6,111 nt of DNA from Burkholderiales bacterium (GCA_025350945.1 JANXWW010000420.1:1-6111); one strand, 5' to 3'. Shown: positions 1 to 5,970, counted from the stretch's first letter. Notes: generated by a model not told the origin, from the letters alone. Program-made: numbers and translations.

Positions 1-1
1 T

Positions 2-166
2 CAGCAATGGGATAAATATCGCGCACGATTTGAAGCAAAATTTGCCCACGATTTGGCACCTCTACAGAATAATCATGCGCGGGTGGCACAGGTGCGTCTG
101 GCAAAAACAGCGCTTGCAAATTTCATCGCTGAAGATGGGCCTGAGCGGCTCATCGCGGCGCTTTAG
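2..166 (+). CDS. C-terminal end of an unrecognised protein (5' end outside window)
   Basis: An open frame enters from the left edge and ends at TAG 164-166, giving 54 residues that start QQWDKYRARF and end ERLIAAL. The tail is polar and looks alpha-helical, with no transmembrane segment and no motif I can assign. I do not recognise the family. It converges on the c-di-GMP gene and its downstream EAL relic on the other strand. I saw no convincing terminator between them. The open frame to the window edge and the absence of a competing gene here support it as a real partial gene, but the function cannot be named. Confidence 0.6.
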   Translation, partial: QQWDKYRARFEAKFAHDLAPLQNNHARVAQVRLAKTALANFIAEDGPERLIAAL

Positions 167-184
167 TCGTGGTTATGTTGCCAC

Positions 185-390
185 CTAAATAAAGCTAAAG
201 CGGCTGCCCGAAATCCGCTGCGCGATGTCGTCTGCGCTGACTGCGAGCGAACACAAATGACCTTGTCCATAGTTGCTGCCCAGGTTGCGATGGCGCGCAC
301 GTTTTCTTTGGATTCCGGTGTTTCAGATATACGGCTTATAAATGATTGGTCGATTTTGAGTGAGTCGATCAGGAAAGGCGAGAACCAAAC
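185..390 (-). pseudogene. Decayed EAL-domain fragment
   Basis: Just past the stop of the PAS-GGDEF-EAL gene, the minus strand reads LIDSLKIDQSFISRI (about 328-372), then ENVRAIATWAATMDKVICV (about 250-303). This is the classic KID-loop and following helix of an EAL phosphodiesterase domain. The similarity stops exactly where the AEGVE motif should begin. A second frame then gives DDIAQRISGSRFSF, a possible ruin of the terminal QGYxFS segment ending near 185. Before it, another frame gives AFGSRLS (about 374-394), a possible ruin of DFGTGxS. No start codon with a ribosome binding site and no complete domain is present. The fragment keeps KID where the intact neighbour has KIN, so it is not a copy of that gene's own tail. 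The central part is clear; the flanking frames are tentative. Confidence 0.65.
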
Positions 391-391
391 G

Positions 392-2896
392 CTAGATTGC
401 AACGCGCAATAGACGACTGGACGCCATGAGCTGATTCAGCTCAACTGCTGTAATTGGCGGAGAGCAAACGTTGCCTTGTGCGACATCACAGCCTAATTCC
501 ACTAACACGCGCCACTGCGCTTCAGTTTCTACGCCTTGCACATGTACACTTTTGCCCAGCGCACGGCCAAGCGATGTAACAGCACGCACGATTTCTTTTG
601 CCGCACGCGACTGTTCGGCCTGTTGCATAAAACCGTGATTAATCTTGATGCTGTCAACCGGCAAATTGGCGAGGTGGCTAAGAGAGGAAAGGCTTGTGCC
701 AAAATCGTCGATAGAAAAGGTGACGCCCGCCTCGCGCAATGTTGTGAGGCTCGCAACAGCACTATTGCTGCCTTCGATCAATGCGCGCTCACTCAACTCG
801 ATGACGAGTGCGCTTGGCGAAATGCCGGCAAGAGCAATCGCTGACAATACCATTTGCGTAAAATTTTGCTGTCGCAATTCACGGCTCGAAACATTGATTG
901 ATACGCGCAGGTTCGCACTTTGCTCATATTGACTTATGCGCTTTATCTGAGCACAAACTTCATCCAGCACCCATTTACCAAGCGGCACGATAAGTCCGGT
1001 TTCTTGTGCAATAGACAAAAATGATTGCGGATATAGAAGACCACGTATTGGATGCGCCCAGCGCACCAGTGCCTCGTATCCATACAAAGTGCGATCGCGC
1101 AGACTATATTGCGGCTGATAGTGCATGCGCAGTTCGCCGACTTCAATGGCGCGACGCAATTCGTTTTCAAGTTGCAGCTCGGCCGTGGCGTTGTCGTACA
1201 AACTTGCATCAAAGATCGCGTATTGCGCTTTACCGGCTGCCTTTGCCTTGTACATGGCAAGGTCGGCATCACGAATGATATCGTCTGGTGTCTCGTAACG
1301 ATTAGCACCAAAGGCAATACCAATGCTCGCGCTTGATGTGATGTTGGTGGTTTGAATATGGAAGGGCGTGCGGAATGTTTCCTGTAGTCGCCTGGCCAGT
1401 TCGATCACGCTGCTGTCATCTTGCATATCTTCAACAAGTACGGCGAATTCATCACCTCCCAGACGTGCCACTGTATCCGACGGGCGCAGCACACCCTTGA
1501 TACGGTTGGCGAAACCGATCAAAAGTTCGTCGCCTGCAGCATGGCCGAGACTGTCGTTCACCGATTTGAAACGATCAAAATCGAGAAACATGAGCGCATA
1601 TTGTGCTGTTGAGCGCTTTGAGCGTGCAATCGCCCGAGAAAGTTGCTCGCGAAAATAGGCGCGGTTGGGCAAGCCCGTGAGCGTATCGTGGAAAGCAATG
1701 TGCAGCAGTTTTGCTTCGGCGAGCTTTCGCGCGCGAATGTCCTGCATTTGCACAATCAGGTCAGTTGTGTCGCTACTACCTTGTGTGAATACAGAAACAT
1801 CAAAGGCGACGCTAAACTGCATACCGTCCTTGCCAATACAATCAATTTCGCGTTGGACGAAAGCCGCCTTTTGGGTAAAGATGCTATCGATATCGCTGAG
1901 AAGTGATGAAAAATCGCCTGTCGGCATGAAGGCGCCAATCGCGCCTCCAATCAGCTCACTTTCACTGTAACCGAGCATTTTGCAGACCGCCGGATTGACT
2001 TGCAGTATCGTGCCCTTGGCCGACACTAGCGCCATACCAATCGCCGCGTTGGAAAATGCACCATAGAAACGTTTTTCACTCGCTGCGAGCGCTGATGCAT
2101 ACGCTTGCGCCATCTCAGTTTCGCGATTGGCTGCATCCAGTAAGGCGCTCTGGGTTTTTTCGTGCGCACGCGTACGTTCGAAAATAAGATAAGTCGAACC
2201 GAAGAGCATCACAATAAACGGAACTGCGGCAAACAGGACGACCATGCCGAGTTGTTGTGCGCCTTCGTGGAGCAAGGCTGCAATCGCCGCACACCCGACG
2301 TTCGCTACGCCCAGCCAAGCGACTCCTTTATACCAACTCAGCGGGGCAATGCGCGCATTGTTTTTGAGTGCCAGCAGTAATGACGGTAGTGCGGTGCCCA
2401 GCGCAAAATATATTGCCGCAAAAACGGTCAACAACAAGAGCAGTGTTGCTTGGTTAAGCCACTCCATTGCCTCGAGATTGCTCCGACCCCACACGAAGAA
2501 GCTACCGGAGACAAAAACAGCAATCGATGCAAATGCAGGCGTCCCAAACCAACTTGTCCAGCGTTTGGAGCTACCGCGTGCGCCAATAAATCCTTCAATC
2601 GCTGCGACAACGATGGCAGCATTAACGCCGAGAAGAAGCAATAAAAGGAAAATAAAGATCTCGCCCGCAGCGATTGCAATCTTGGTACGCGGAATCGTTA
2701 GCGGAAAGTAGCCAACGATTGCAGTTGCAAGTCCCACCAGTGCGATCTGCGCAATTGAGTGGGTAGGCATATGTGCCACCGACCAGATTGCATTGGCAAG
2801 AAGCACAAACCCAATTCCGAAGACGGTCCACCAGTATGCGCGGGCCTGCAGATTGTAGTCATGCATTAAATGCTCGGCCCCCGAAATTGAGATCAT
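392..2896 (-). CDS. Membrane PAS-GGDEF-EAL protein: predicted diguanylate cyclase with degenerate EAL domain
   Basis: This 834-residue inner-membrane protein is predicted to make cyclic-di-GMP from two GTP. Residues about 20-240 hold some seven hydrophobic segments (for example 22-42, 80-100, 150-170, 215-237), a probable membrane sensor module. A PAS domain follows (about 270-390; NPAVCKMLGY at 301-310). The GGDEF domain is about 398-562, with an intact GGDEF (480-484), metal-site Asp439, and the inhibitory RxxD site at 471-474 placed five residues upstream. The EAL domain is about 575-825 and has E608 of EALVRW, N668, E700, D730-D731, K751 and Q807. It departs from consensus at KIN (753), VQGVE (Gln787 for Glu) and DDFGTS (735). 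The start at 2896 gives the longest frame; M11 (2866) is an alternative, and neither has a clear Shine-Dalgarno. The gene begins 25 bases after the protease stop, which suggests one transcript. The family assignment is firm; the loss of EAL activity is inferred. Confidence 0.95.
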   Translation of the reverse strand: MISISGAEHLMHDYNLQARAYWWTVFGIGFVLLANAIWSVAHMPTHSIAQIALVGLATAIVGYFPLTIPRTKIAIAAGEIFIFLLLLLLGVNAAIVVAAIEGFIGARGSSKRWTSWFGTPAFASIAVFVSGSFFVWGRSNLEAMEWLNQATLLLLLTVFAAIYFALGTALPSLLLALKNNARIAPLSWYKGVAWLGVANVGCAAIAALLHEGAQQLGMVVLFAAVPFIVMLFGSTYLIFERTRAHEKTQSALLDAANRETEMAQAYASALAASEKRFYGAFSNAAIGMALVSAKGTILQVNPAVCKMLGYSESELIGGAIGAFMPTGDFSSLLSDIDSIFTQKAAFVQREIDCIGKDGMQFSVAFDVSVFTQGSSDTTDLIVQMQDIRARKLAEAKLLHIAFHDTLTGLPNRAYFREQLSRAIARSKRSTAQYALMFLDFDRFKSVNDSLGHAAGDELLIGFANRIKGVLRPSDTVARLGGDEFAVLVEDMQDDSSVIELARRLQETFRTPFHIQTTNITSSASIGIAFGANRYETPDDIIRDADLAMYKAKAAGKAQYAIFDASLYDNATAELQLENELRRAIEVGELRMHYQPQYSLRDRTLYGYEALVRWAHPIRGLLYPQSFLSIAQETGLIVPLGKWVLDEVCAQIKRISQYEQSANLRVSINVSSRELRQQNFTQMVLSAIALAGISPSALVIELSERALIEGSNSAVASLTTLREAGVTFSIDDFGTSLSSLSHLANLPVDSIKINHGFMQQAEQSRAAKEIVRAVTSLGRALGKSVHVQGVETEAQWRVLVELGCDVAQGNVCSPPITAVELNQLMASSRLLRVAI

Positions 2897-2921
2897 TCAA
2901 ATGAACGGCTATGCTAACTAA

Positions 2922-4781
2922 TCAGGGTTCGCCGTAAAGCGTGCGTATGTCTGATGAGCTCACTACTAACTGACCAGCTTCGGCAAGAATAGTGCCTTCA
3001 GCCAAAATGATACCTTCAGCCAGAATTATTCCCTCCGCTAATACTATGCCTTCTGCAAGGATAACTCCCTCGGTAAGTACAACACCCTCCGCCAGAACTA
3101 TGCCCTCTGCCAGAATAATACCCTCAGCGAGAATCACGCCTGTGCCCGCAGCAAGCCGCGCTTGCAAGGTCGCTGTCGGCGTAAAAGCACCGGTCTGGGT
3201 GTTCGCAATGCTTTGCCCGAGGGATGAGGTCAAGGTTTTGACACCCGTAGTCACCAGTGAACCGTTCGGCGTCGCCACTTCACGAAAGCCTATGACAACG
3301 CCCGTTGAAAAATCCACCACCACGCTTAGCAGGTAGGAACGCTTGCGCACCCAGCTTACATTCGGCTGATAAAAACCTTGAAATTTCTTGAAAAGTTCTT
3401 CGCCGCTAAACACATGTGAACCCCCCGCGAATACTATCTGGCTCCACGGTATGACCAGACCATTCATCGTAGTGCGCGGTAGCGGCATGGCGAGTCCTGG
3501 CGCGAGCAAAGAAACACCTGGCGCGAGTGTTGAGCGCTCGAACGGGCGCGCGATATCTTTGCGCAGAACATAAGCCAAATCGACGGCACCTTGCACATTC
3601 AACATGCCTGCGCCTTGCTGTAGCAGATTCGCGTTGCTGATTGGCTGCGCTGTGTATTGCAGAATAGCTTTCACCAGTTGTGGAGTAAGGCTTGGGTTTT
3701 GCTGCAGCATCATCGCCACTGCGCCGGCCACGACGGGTGCGGAAACAGAGGTGCCACTCAAAGACATGATGGCGGCACCCGTATTCTTCACACTGTTGCC
3801 CTGACCTCGGCGAAGGCCGGGATTACTTGCCGGAATGCCAGCCAGAGTTTTGCCATCCTTGTTAGCCGCTAACGCGCCGACTATTTTGTTACCAGGGGCC
3901 ACGAGATCAGGTTTTAAGATGTTGTCAATCTGGCGCACGCCTGCTGCGTCGATATAACTGCCGCGGGTCGGTCCGCGTGAGCTGAAACCGTTGACGGTGT
4001 CGTCAGTGCGAGTAACGGTTTCGTGAGAATGAGAAGAGCCTACAGTAATAACACTCGGCTCATTCGCAGGAGAGGTGATGCTGCCGTAACGCTCTTTGCC
4101 GTCAGGGGTCTTGCCATAGTTACCAGCAGCGACTACAACCACAATACCGCTTGCCACCGCAGCACGCGCGGCGCGGCACAGGGGGTCTGTTAAATATGAT
4201 TCAATCGAGTCTGACGCAAGGCTTAAGTTCATCACTCGGATGTTGTAGTTTCGCGCATTGGCGATTACCCAATCGATACCTGCCAGAATATCGCTGGTAT
4301 CGCCTACGCCATCGGCATTTAGCACTTTGACATCAATGATGTTAGCCCCCGTCGCAGTACCTGTTACATCCTCAGGCGCGCCTTGTATAGCAACCCCCGC
4401 CGCAACACCCGCTACGAAGGTGCCATGACCATACTCATCCGGGAAGGTTGAGCCGCTGTTATCGATTCTGCCGTCGAGCTCAGCGGCTGCTTTAGGGCTG
4501 TAGGTTGCGGTATCGCTTACGTCGATACCGCCCTTCCAATCCTTGACTTTTTTGCTACCAGAAAGCGACACATCGCTTAGCTCTGTAAAGTTCACGCTTT
4601 TAATTATGCGGGTCGCATTCTTACCGCCAGCGCTATCGACGAAGGCGAGGTGATTTTTCATCACGCCTGAATCCAGCACTGCAATACCAATACCGCTGCC
4701 ATTCAACGGCGGCGTACGACTGCGCCGTGCTTTACCGGAACCGGTCGTTTGTTCCAATGCGCTGTCCGATTTTGCTGCCAT
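2922..4781 (-). CDS. Subtilisin-like (S8) serine peptidase, catalytic part, with C-terminal LAEG hexapeptide repeats
   Basis: The 619-residue open frame carries a complete S8 peptidase domain. Its parts are Asp37 in AVLDSGV, His119 in GHGTFVAG, oxyanion Asn221 in VVAAGN and nucleophile Ser345 in GTSVSAP. The domain resembles AprX-type subtilases (ADGVGDTSDILAGIDW at 156-171). Residues about 410-545 match no domain I know. Residues 549-602 are nine tandem hexapeptides, and a short tail follows. The first ATG (4781) is not the natural start. The frame continues upstream without a frameshift through 17 codons to a TAG at 4833-4835, and beyond it into a signal peptide and propeptide. The undisrupted product would be about 751 residues. 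No Shine-Dalgarno precedes ATG 4781. A product started there would lack an export signal, so either it is not made in useful form or the stop is read through. The domain is otherwise undamaged, which points to a recent mutation, readthrough or a sequence error. Confidence 0.93.
   Translation of the reverse strand: MAAKSDSALEQTTGSGKARRSRTPPLNGSGIGIAVLDSGVMKNHLAFVDSAGGKNATRIIKSVNFTELSDVSLSGSKKVKDWKGGIDVSDTATYSPKAAAELDGRIDNSGSTFPDEYGHGTFVAGVAAGVAIQGAPEDVTGTATGANIIDVKVLNADGVGDTSDILAGIDWVIANARNYNIRVMNLSLASDSIESYLTDPLCRAARAAVASGIVVVVAAGNYGKTPDGKERYGSITSPANEPSVITVGSSHSHETVTRTDDTVNGFSSRGPTRGSYIDAAGVRQIDNILKPDLVAPGNKIVGALAANKDGKTLAGIPASNPGLRRGQGNSVKNTGAAIMSLSGTSVSAPVVAGAVAMMLQQNPSLTPQLVKAILQYTAQPISNANLLQQGAGMLNVQGAVDLAYVLRKDIARPFERSTLAPGVSLLAPGLAMPLPRTTMNGLVIPWSQIVFAGGSHVFSGEELFKKFQGFYQPNVSWVRKRSYLLSVVVDFSTGVVIGFREVATPNGSLVTTGVKTLTSSLGQSIANTQTGAFTPTATLQARLAAGTGVILAEGIILAEGIVLAEGVVLTEGVILAEGIVLAEGIILAEGIILAEGTILAEAGQLVVSSSDIRTLYGEP
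2976..3137 (-). repeat. Nine tandem 18-bp units encoding [IV][IV]LAEG
   Basis: On the minus strand the units encode VILAEG, IILAEG, IVLAEG, VVLTEG, VILAEG, IVLAEG, IILAEG, IILAEG and TILAEA, which are residues 549-602 of the catalytic frame. The 54 residues are exactly nine sixes with no insertion. Synonymous codons vary widely: Leu as CTC, CTG, CTT, TTA and TTG; Glu as GAG and GAA; Gly as GGT, GGC and GGA. The protein pattern is therefore better conserved than the DNA, which suggests an old array kept by selection on the peptide. Confidence 0.95.
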
Positions 4782-4832
4782 GCGGTTGGCGGAAATGGTC
4801 GAGACATCGCTCCTGCGGGCAAATTCAATCAG

Positions 4833-4835
4833 CTA
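4833..4835 (-). other. In-frame amber (TAG) codon interrupting the protease gene
   Basis: The minus strand reads CCA GCC AGC TAG CTG ATT GAA (P A S stop L I E). Upstream and downstream frames are identical: 116 codons including the stop, 17 codons, then the 619-codon catalytic frame, so no frameshift is involved. The TAG sits in a perfect 10-bp palindrome, CAGCTAGCTG (4830-4839). The decayed paralogue at 5489-5838 has a lysine codon (AAA, 5708-5710) at the same place after its PAS, which shows that a sense codon was ancestral there. One substitution from CAG or AAG would give TAG. Confidence 0.85.
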
Positions 4836-5180
4836 GCTGGCTGGCAGCATTACCGAAATGCCAGCCACGGAAACGTAGCGATAATAAACCGAGCCGCCCG
4901 CCGCGAGGATCGCCTGCCGGATCGCTGTAAGTGAAGGATCGGCACTATTGGCAATCACCAGCGCTTTGACTAGGCGACCGTTGTTTTTATCGTCTTTGAC
5001 CCAGGTGAGTTTCTGGCCGGAAGGACGTTCGATTTCGCGCAGCAGGTCTGAAGAAATTTTTTGTCGCGCCTGCGTGATCGTGGTCTGCGCATGTGCTATC
5101 AATGAAGACCCTGAAGCCGCTATCAGTACAGAGGCAAAAATATGGCGCAGAGTACGAGCGAAGAATTTTTTTGTTTTCAT
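4833..5180 (-). CDS. Signal peptide and I9-type propeptide of the S8 peptidase, ended by an in-frame amber codon
   Basis: This 115-residue frame starts MKTKKFFARTLRHIF. A lysine/arginine-rich start and a hydrophobic core (FASVLIAASGSSLIA) lead to a likely signal peptidase I site after AHA (AHA|QTT). The rest resembles an inhibitor-I9 propeptide, the intramolecular chaperone of subtilases: a region containing GRLVKALVIANSADPSLTAI, then YYRYVSVAGISVMLPAS. The end is artificial. After TAG the same frame continues LIEFARRSDVSTISANR, the usual closing strand of such propeptides, straight into the catalytic domain. As it stands the product would be an exported, unfinished propeptide. The Shine-Dalgarno before ATG 5180 is weak. 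It is best read as the 5' part of one broken or readthrough-dependent protease gene, not as an independent gene. Confidence 0.85.
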   Translation of the reverse strand: MKTKKFFARTLRHIFASVLIAASGSSLIAHAQTTITQARQKISSDLLREIERPSGQKLTWVKDDKNNGRLVKALVIANSADPSLTAIRQAILAAGGSVYYRYVSVAGISVMLPAS

Positions 5181-5269
5181 GGCAATGTTCAGTGATTGGT
5201 TAAGGCGGGGACGGACATATTTCCAAATTGCCCATTGATCCCAAAATGGTGTGCGCCGACAAAGAGAAT

Positions 5270-5275
5270 GTTATC
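5270..5275 (-). promoter_or_regulatory. Possible -10 box of the protease promoter
   Basis: GATAAC on the minus strand matches TATAAT at four of six positions. No good -35 box precedes it. This is what an activator-dependent promoter would look like, given the CRP-like site at the right distance. The predicted start is near 5263, leaving a leader of about 82 bases before ATG 5180. Confidence 0.25.
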
Positions 5276-5295
5276 AATTGCTCGCATGTACCAGT

Positions 5296-5311
5296 AGTGA
5301 CGAAGTTCACA
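5296..5311 (-). promoter_or_regulatory. CRP-like operator (TGTGA-N6-TCACT on minus strand)
   Basis: The minus strand reads TGTGA, six bases, then TCACT. This matches the CRP/Vfr consensus TGTGA-N6-TCACA at nine of ten half-site positions. Its centre (5303/5304) is about 40.5 bases upstream of the start point predicted from the -10-like box at 5270-5275, close to the class II activator spacing of -41.5. It lies about 115 bases upstream of the protease start codon. Any CRP/FNR-superfamily regulator with this recognition helix could bind it. The motif is seen directly; regulation is inferred. Confidence 0.4.
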
Positions 5312-5380
5312 AACGATGAACGGATGTGCAAAAATTCGTTAAAGGTTGTTGCGGATGAAAATTTTTTGTGTCTTTGCTGA

Positions 5381-5406
5381 AGTGTTGTGCATAGCACTGG
5401 TTTTTT
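5381..5406 (+). terminator. Orphan terminator-like hairpin
   Basis: AGTGTT (5381-5386) pairs with AGCACT (5393-5398) with one G-T pair and a six-base loop. GG and six T residues (5401-5406) follow. It resembles a weak intrinsic terminator on the plus strand, but no gene upstream on that strand would need one. It may end an unannotated short transcript, block antisense transcription, or be chance. Confidence 0.25.
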
Positions 5407-5482
5407 CAAAAGCGAGCTCAATTGCAGGAAACGAGAGTATCCGCGCGCGATTTTTCGCTATTTATGCTCAGCCAAGTTAGCC

Positions 5483-5516
5483 GCAGGTGGGCTTTAAAAC
5501 ACAATTCCCACCTTGC
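5483..5516. repeat. Inverted repeat with 7-bp perfect arms
   Basis: AGGTGGG (5485-5491) is mirrored by CCCACCT (5507-5513) across a 15-base AT-rich loop. With one bulged base the stem extends by GC on the outside (5483-5484 with 5515-5516). It has no T-tract, so it is not a normal intrinsic terminator. It sits at the broken end of the protease relic. Confidence 0.5.
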
Positions 5517-5838
5517 AATTCCGGAAAATTACGCCGCCGCAGCGCTCAACTTCGTCAGTTCAGTCGTTGCTTTCAGTTGTTGCTTTCAGTTGTTGCTTCT
5601 GGCTCGGTTGGCGGCACTTGTAACGGTCTTAAGAAAGCTGTCGGTCTTGCTGGTCATGCAGTTTGCCGAGATGCTGTCAACATCGGTGCGACGGGCAATC
5701 TGTGCTTTTTCGACGCAGGCAGCATGACCGACAAATCTGTTACCGACACATACTGATAATAAATTGAGCCGCTAGCGCGCGCGATATAAAACACCGCTTC
5801 CAGCGGGCCTCACCAGCCAAAAGCGTCTTGAGAAGCCT
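5489..5838 (-). pseudogene. Remnant of a second S8 peptidase gene (propeptide to catalytic-Asp region)
   Basis: Four minus-strand segments in shifted frames line up in order with the intact gene downstream. (1) RLLKTLLAGEA (about 5806-5838) against RLVKALVIANSA. (2) SGSIYYQYVSVTDLSVMLPAS (in two parts, 5711-5773) against GGSVYYRYVSVAGISVMLPAS. (3) A one-base shift in a run of A residues, then ARRTDVDSISANCM and SKTDS (about 5640-5698) against ARRSDVSTISANRM and AKSDS. (4) After a stop and a tandem repeat, RRRNFPELQGGNCVLKP (5489-5539) against RRSRTPPLNGSGIGIAVLDSG. In the last segment the catalytic Asp has become Lys. The signal peptide region and the whole peptidase body are missing. The collinear similarity makes this a decayed tandem paralogue on the same strand, not chance. 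Plus-strand open frames over this stretch are shadows. Confidence 0.85.
5561..5599. repeat. Three tandem copies of a 13-bp unit
   Basis: The unit is CAGT[CT]GTTGCTT[TC] at 5561-5573, 5574-5586 and 5587-5599, with one substitution in the first and one in the last copy. It lies inside the protease relic, where 13 is not a multiple of three, so the expansion shifts frame. It fits slippage in sequence no longer under coding constraint. Confidence 0.8.
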
Positions 5839-5896
5839 GCTAATGCTAGGGTTTAAAAATCAAGCAATGCATCAGTAAAAGTAGCGGCTATTGATA

Positions 5897-5925
5897 TTGC
5901 AAGCCTGAATATTTAGGTCTACGAT
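5897..5925 (+). promoter_or_regulatory. Possible sigma-70 promoter for the secreted-protein gene
   Basis: TTGCAA (5897-5902) and TACGAT (5920-5925) are separated by 17 bases. Each hexamer matches its consensus at four of six positions. Transcription would start near 5932 and leave a leader of about 50 bases before GTG 5981. No better pair was seen in the 5840-5970 interval. Confidence 0.3.
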
Positions 5926-5970
5926 GGATTCTCGTGTCTATCTCGGCACGACAAAAATCCAAAAAGTTCT

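Larger units (their letters stand above)
5181..5488. other. Non-coding region upstream of the protease
   Basis: No convincing gene lies here. The frames crossing it have no recognisable domain and no ribosome binding site, and they read like noise. The region is locally AT-rich (for example 5333-5370). It holds a CRP-like palindrome with a possible -10 box oriented toward the protease, and an orphan hairpin plus T-tract on the plus strand. It also separates the intact protease start from the paralogue relic. Since the relic breaks off at its catalytic Asp position and nothing like the rest of a protease follows, the missing body was probably deleted at or near 5480. Confidence 0.6.

Noticed and set aside
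169..184. GTGG/CCAC stem as a terminator for the convergent genes
   Set aside because: Only four pairs with a loose loop and no T-tract on either strand.
943..1323. A 126-codon minus-strand frame within the c-di-GMP gene
   Set aside because: It overlaps the clearly real PAS-GGDEF-EAL frame and has a composition typical of an out-of-frame shadow. Other short frames across 529-2831 were rejected for the same reason.
2976..3137. Regular 18-bp repeats considered as a CRISPR or satellite array
   Set aside because: Units are contiguous with no spacers, stay in frame and encode a conserved hexapeptide with variable codons. They are a protein repeat.
4803..4813. AGGAG followed by an ATG as a restart site after the amber codon
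   Set aside because: On the minus strand AGGAG (about 4809-4813) precedes an ATG that is out of frame with the catalytic domain and leads to a short meaningless frame.
4782..5180. Reading the propeptide and the protease as two natural, separate genes
   Set aside because: The stop interrupts the propeptide before its last strand, the frame is continuous, the relic shows a sense codon there, and ATG 4781 has no Shine-Dalgarno.
5232..5243. FNR-type palindrome (ATCAA half-site)
   Set aside because: The partner half-site is poor and the spacing is two bases short of TTGAT-N4-ATCAA.
5200..5421. A 73-codon minus-strand frame upstream of the protease
   Set aside because: No recognisable domain and no good start context. 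It covers the putative regulatory region of the protease.
5422..5756. Two overlapping plus-strand open frames of about 90-100 codons
   Set aside because: No ribosome binding site and no domain. The opposite strand carries recognisable protease remnant, so these are shadows.
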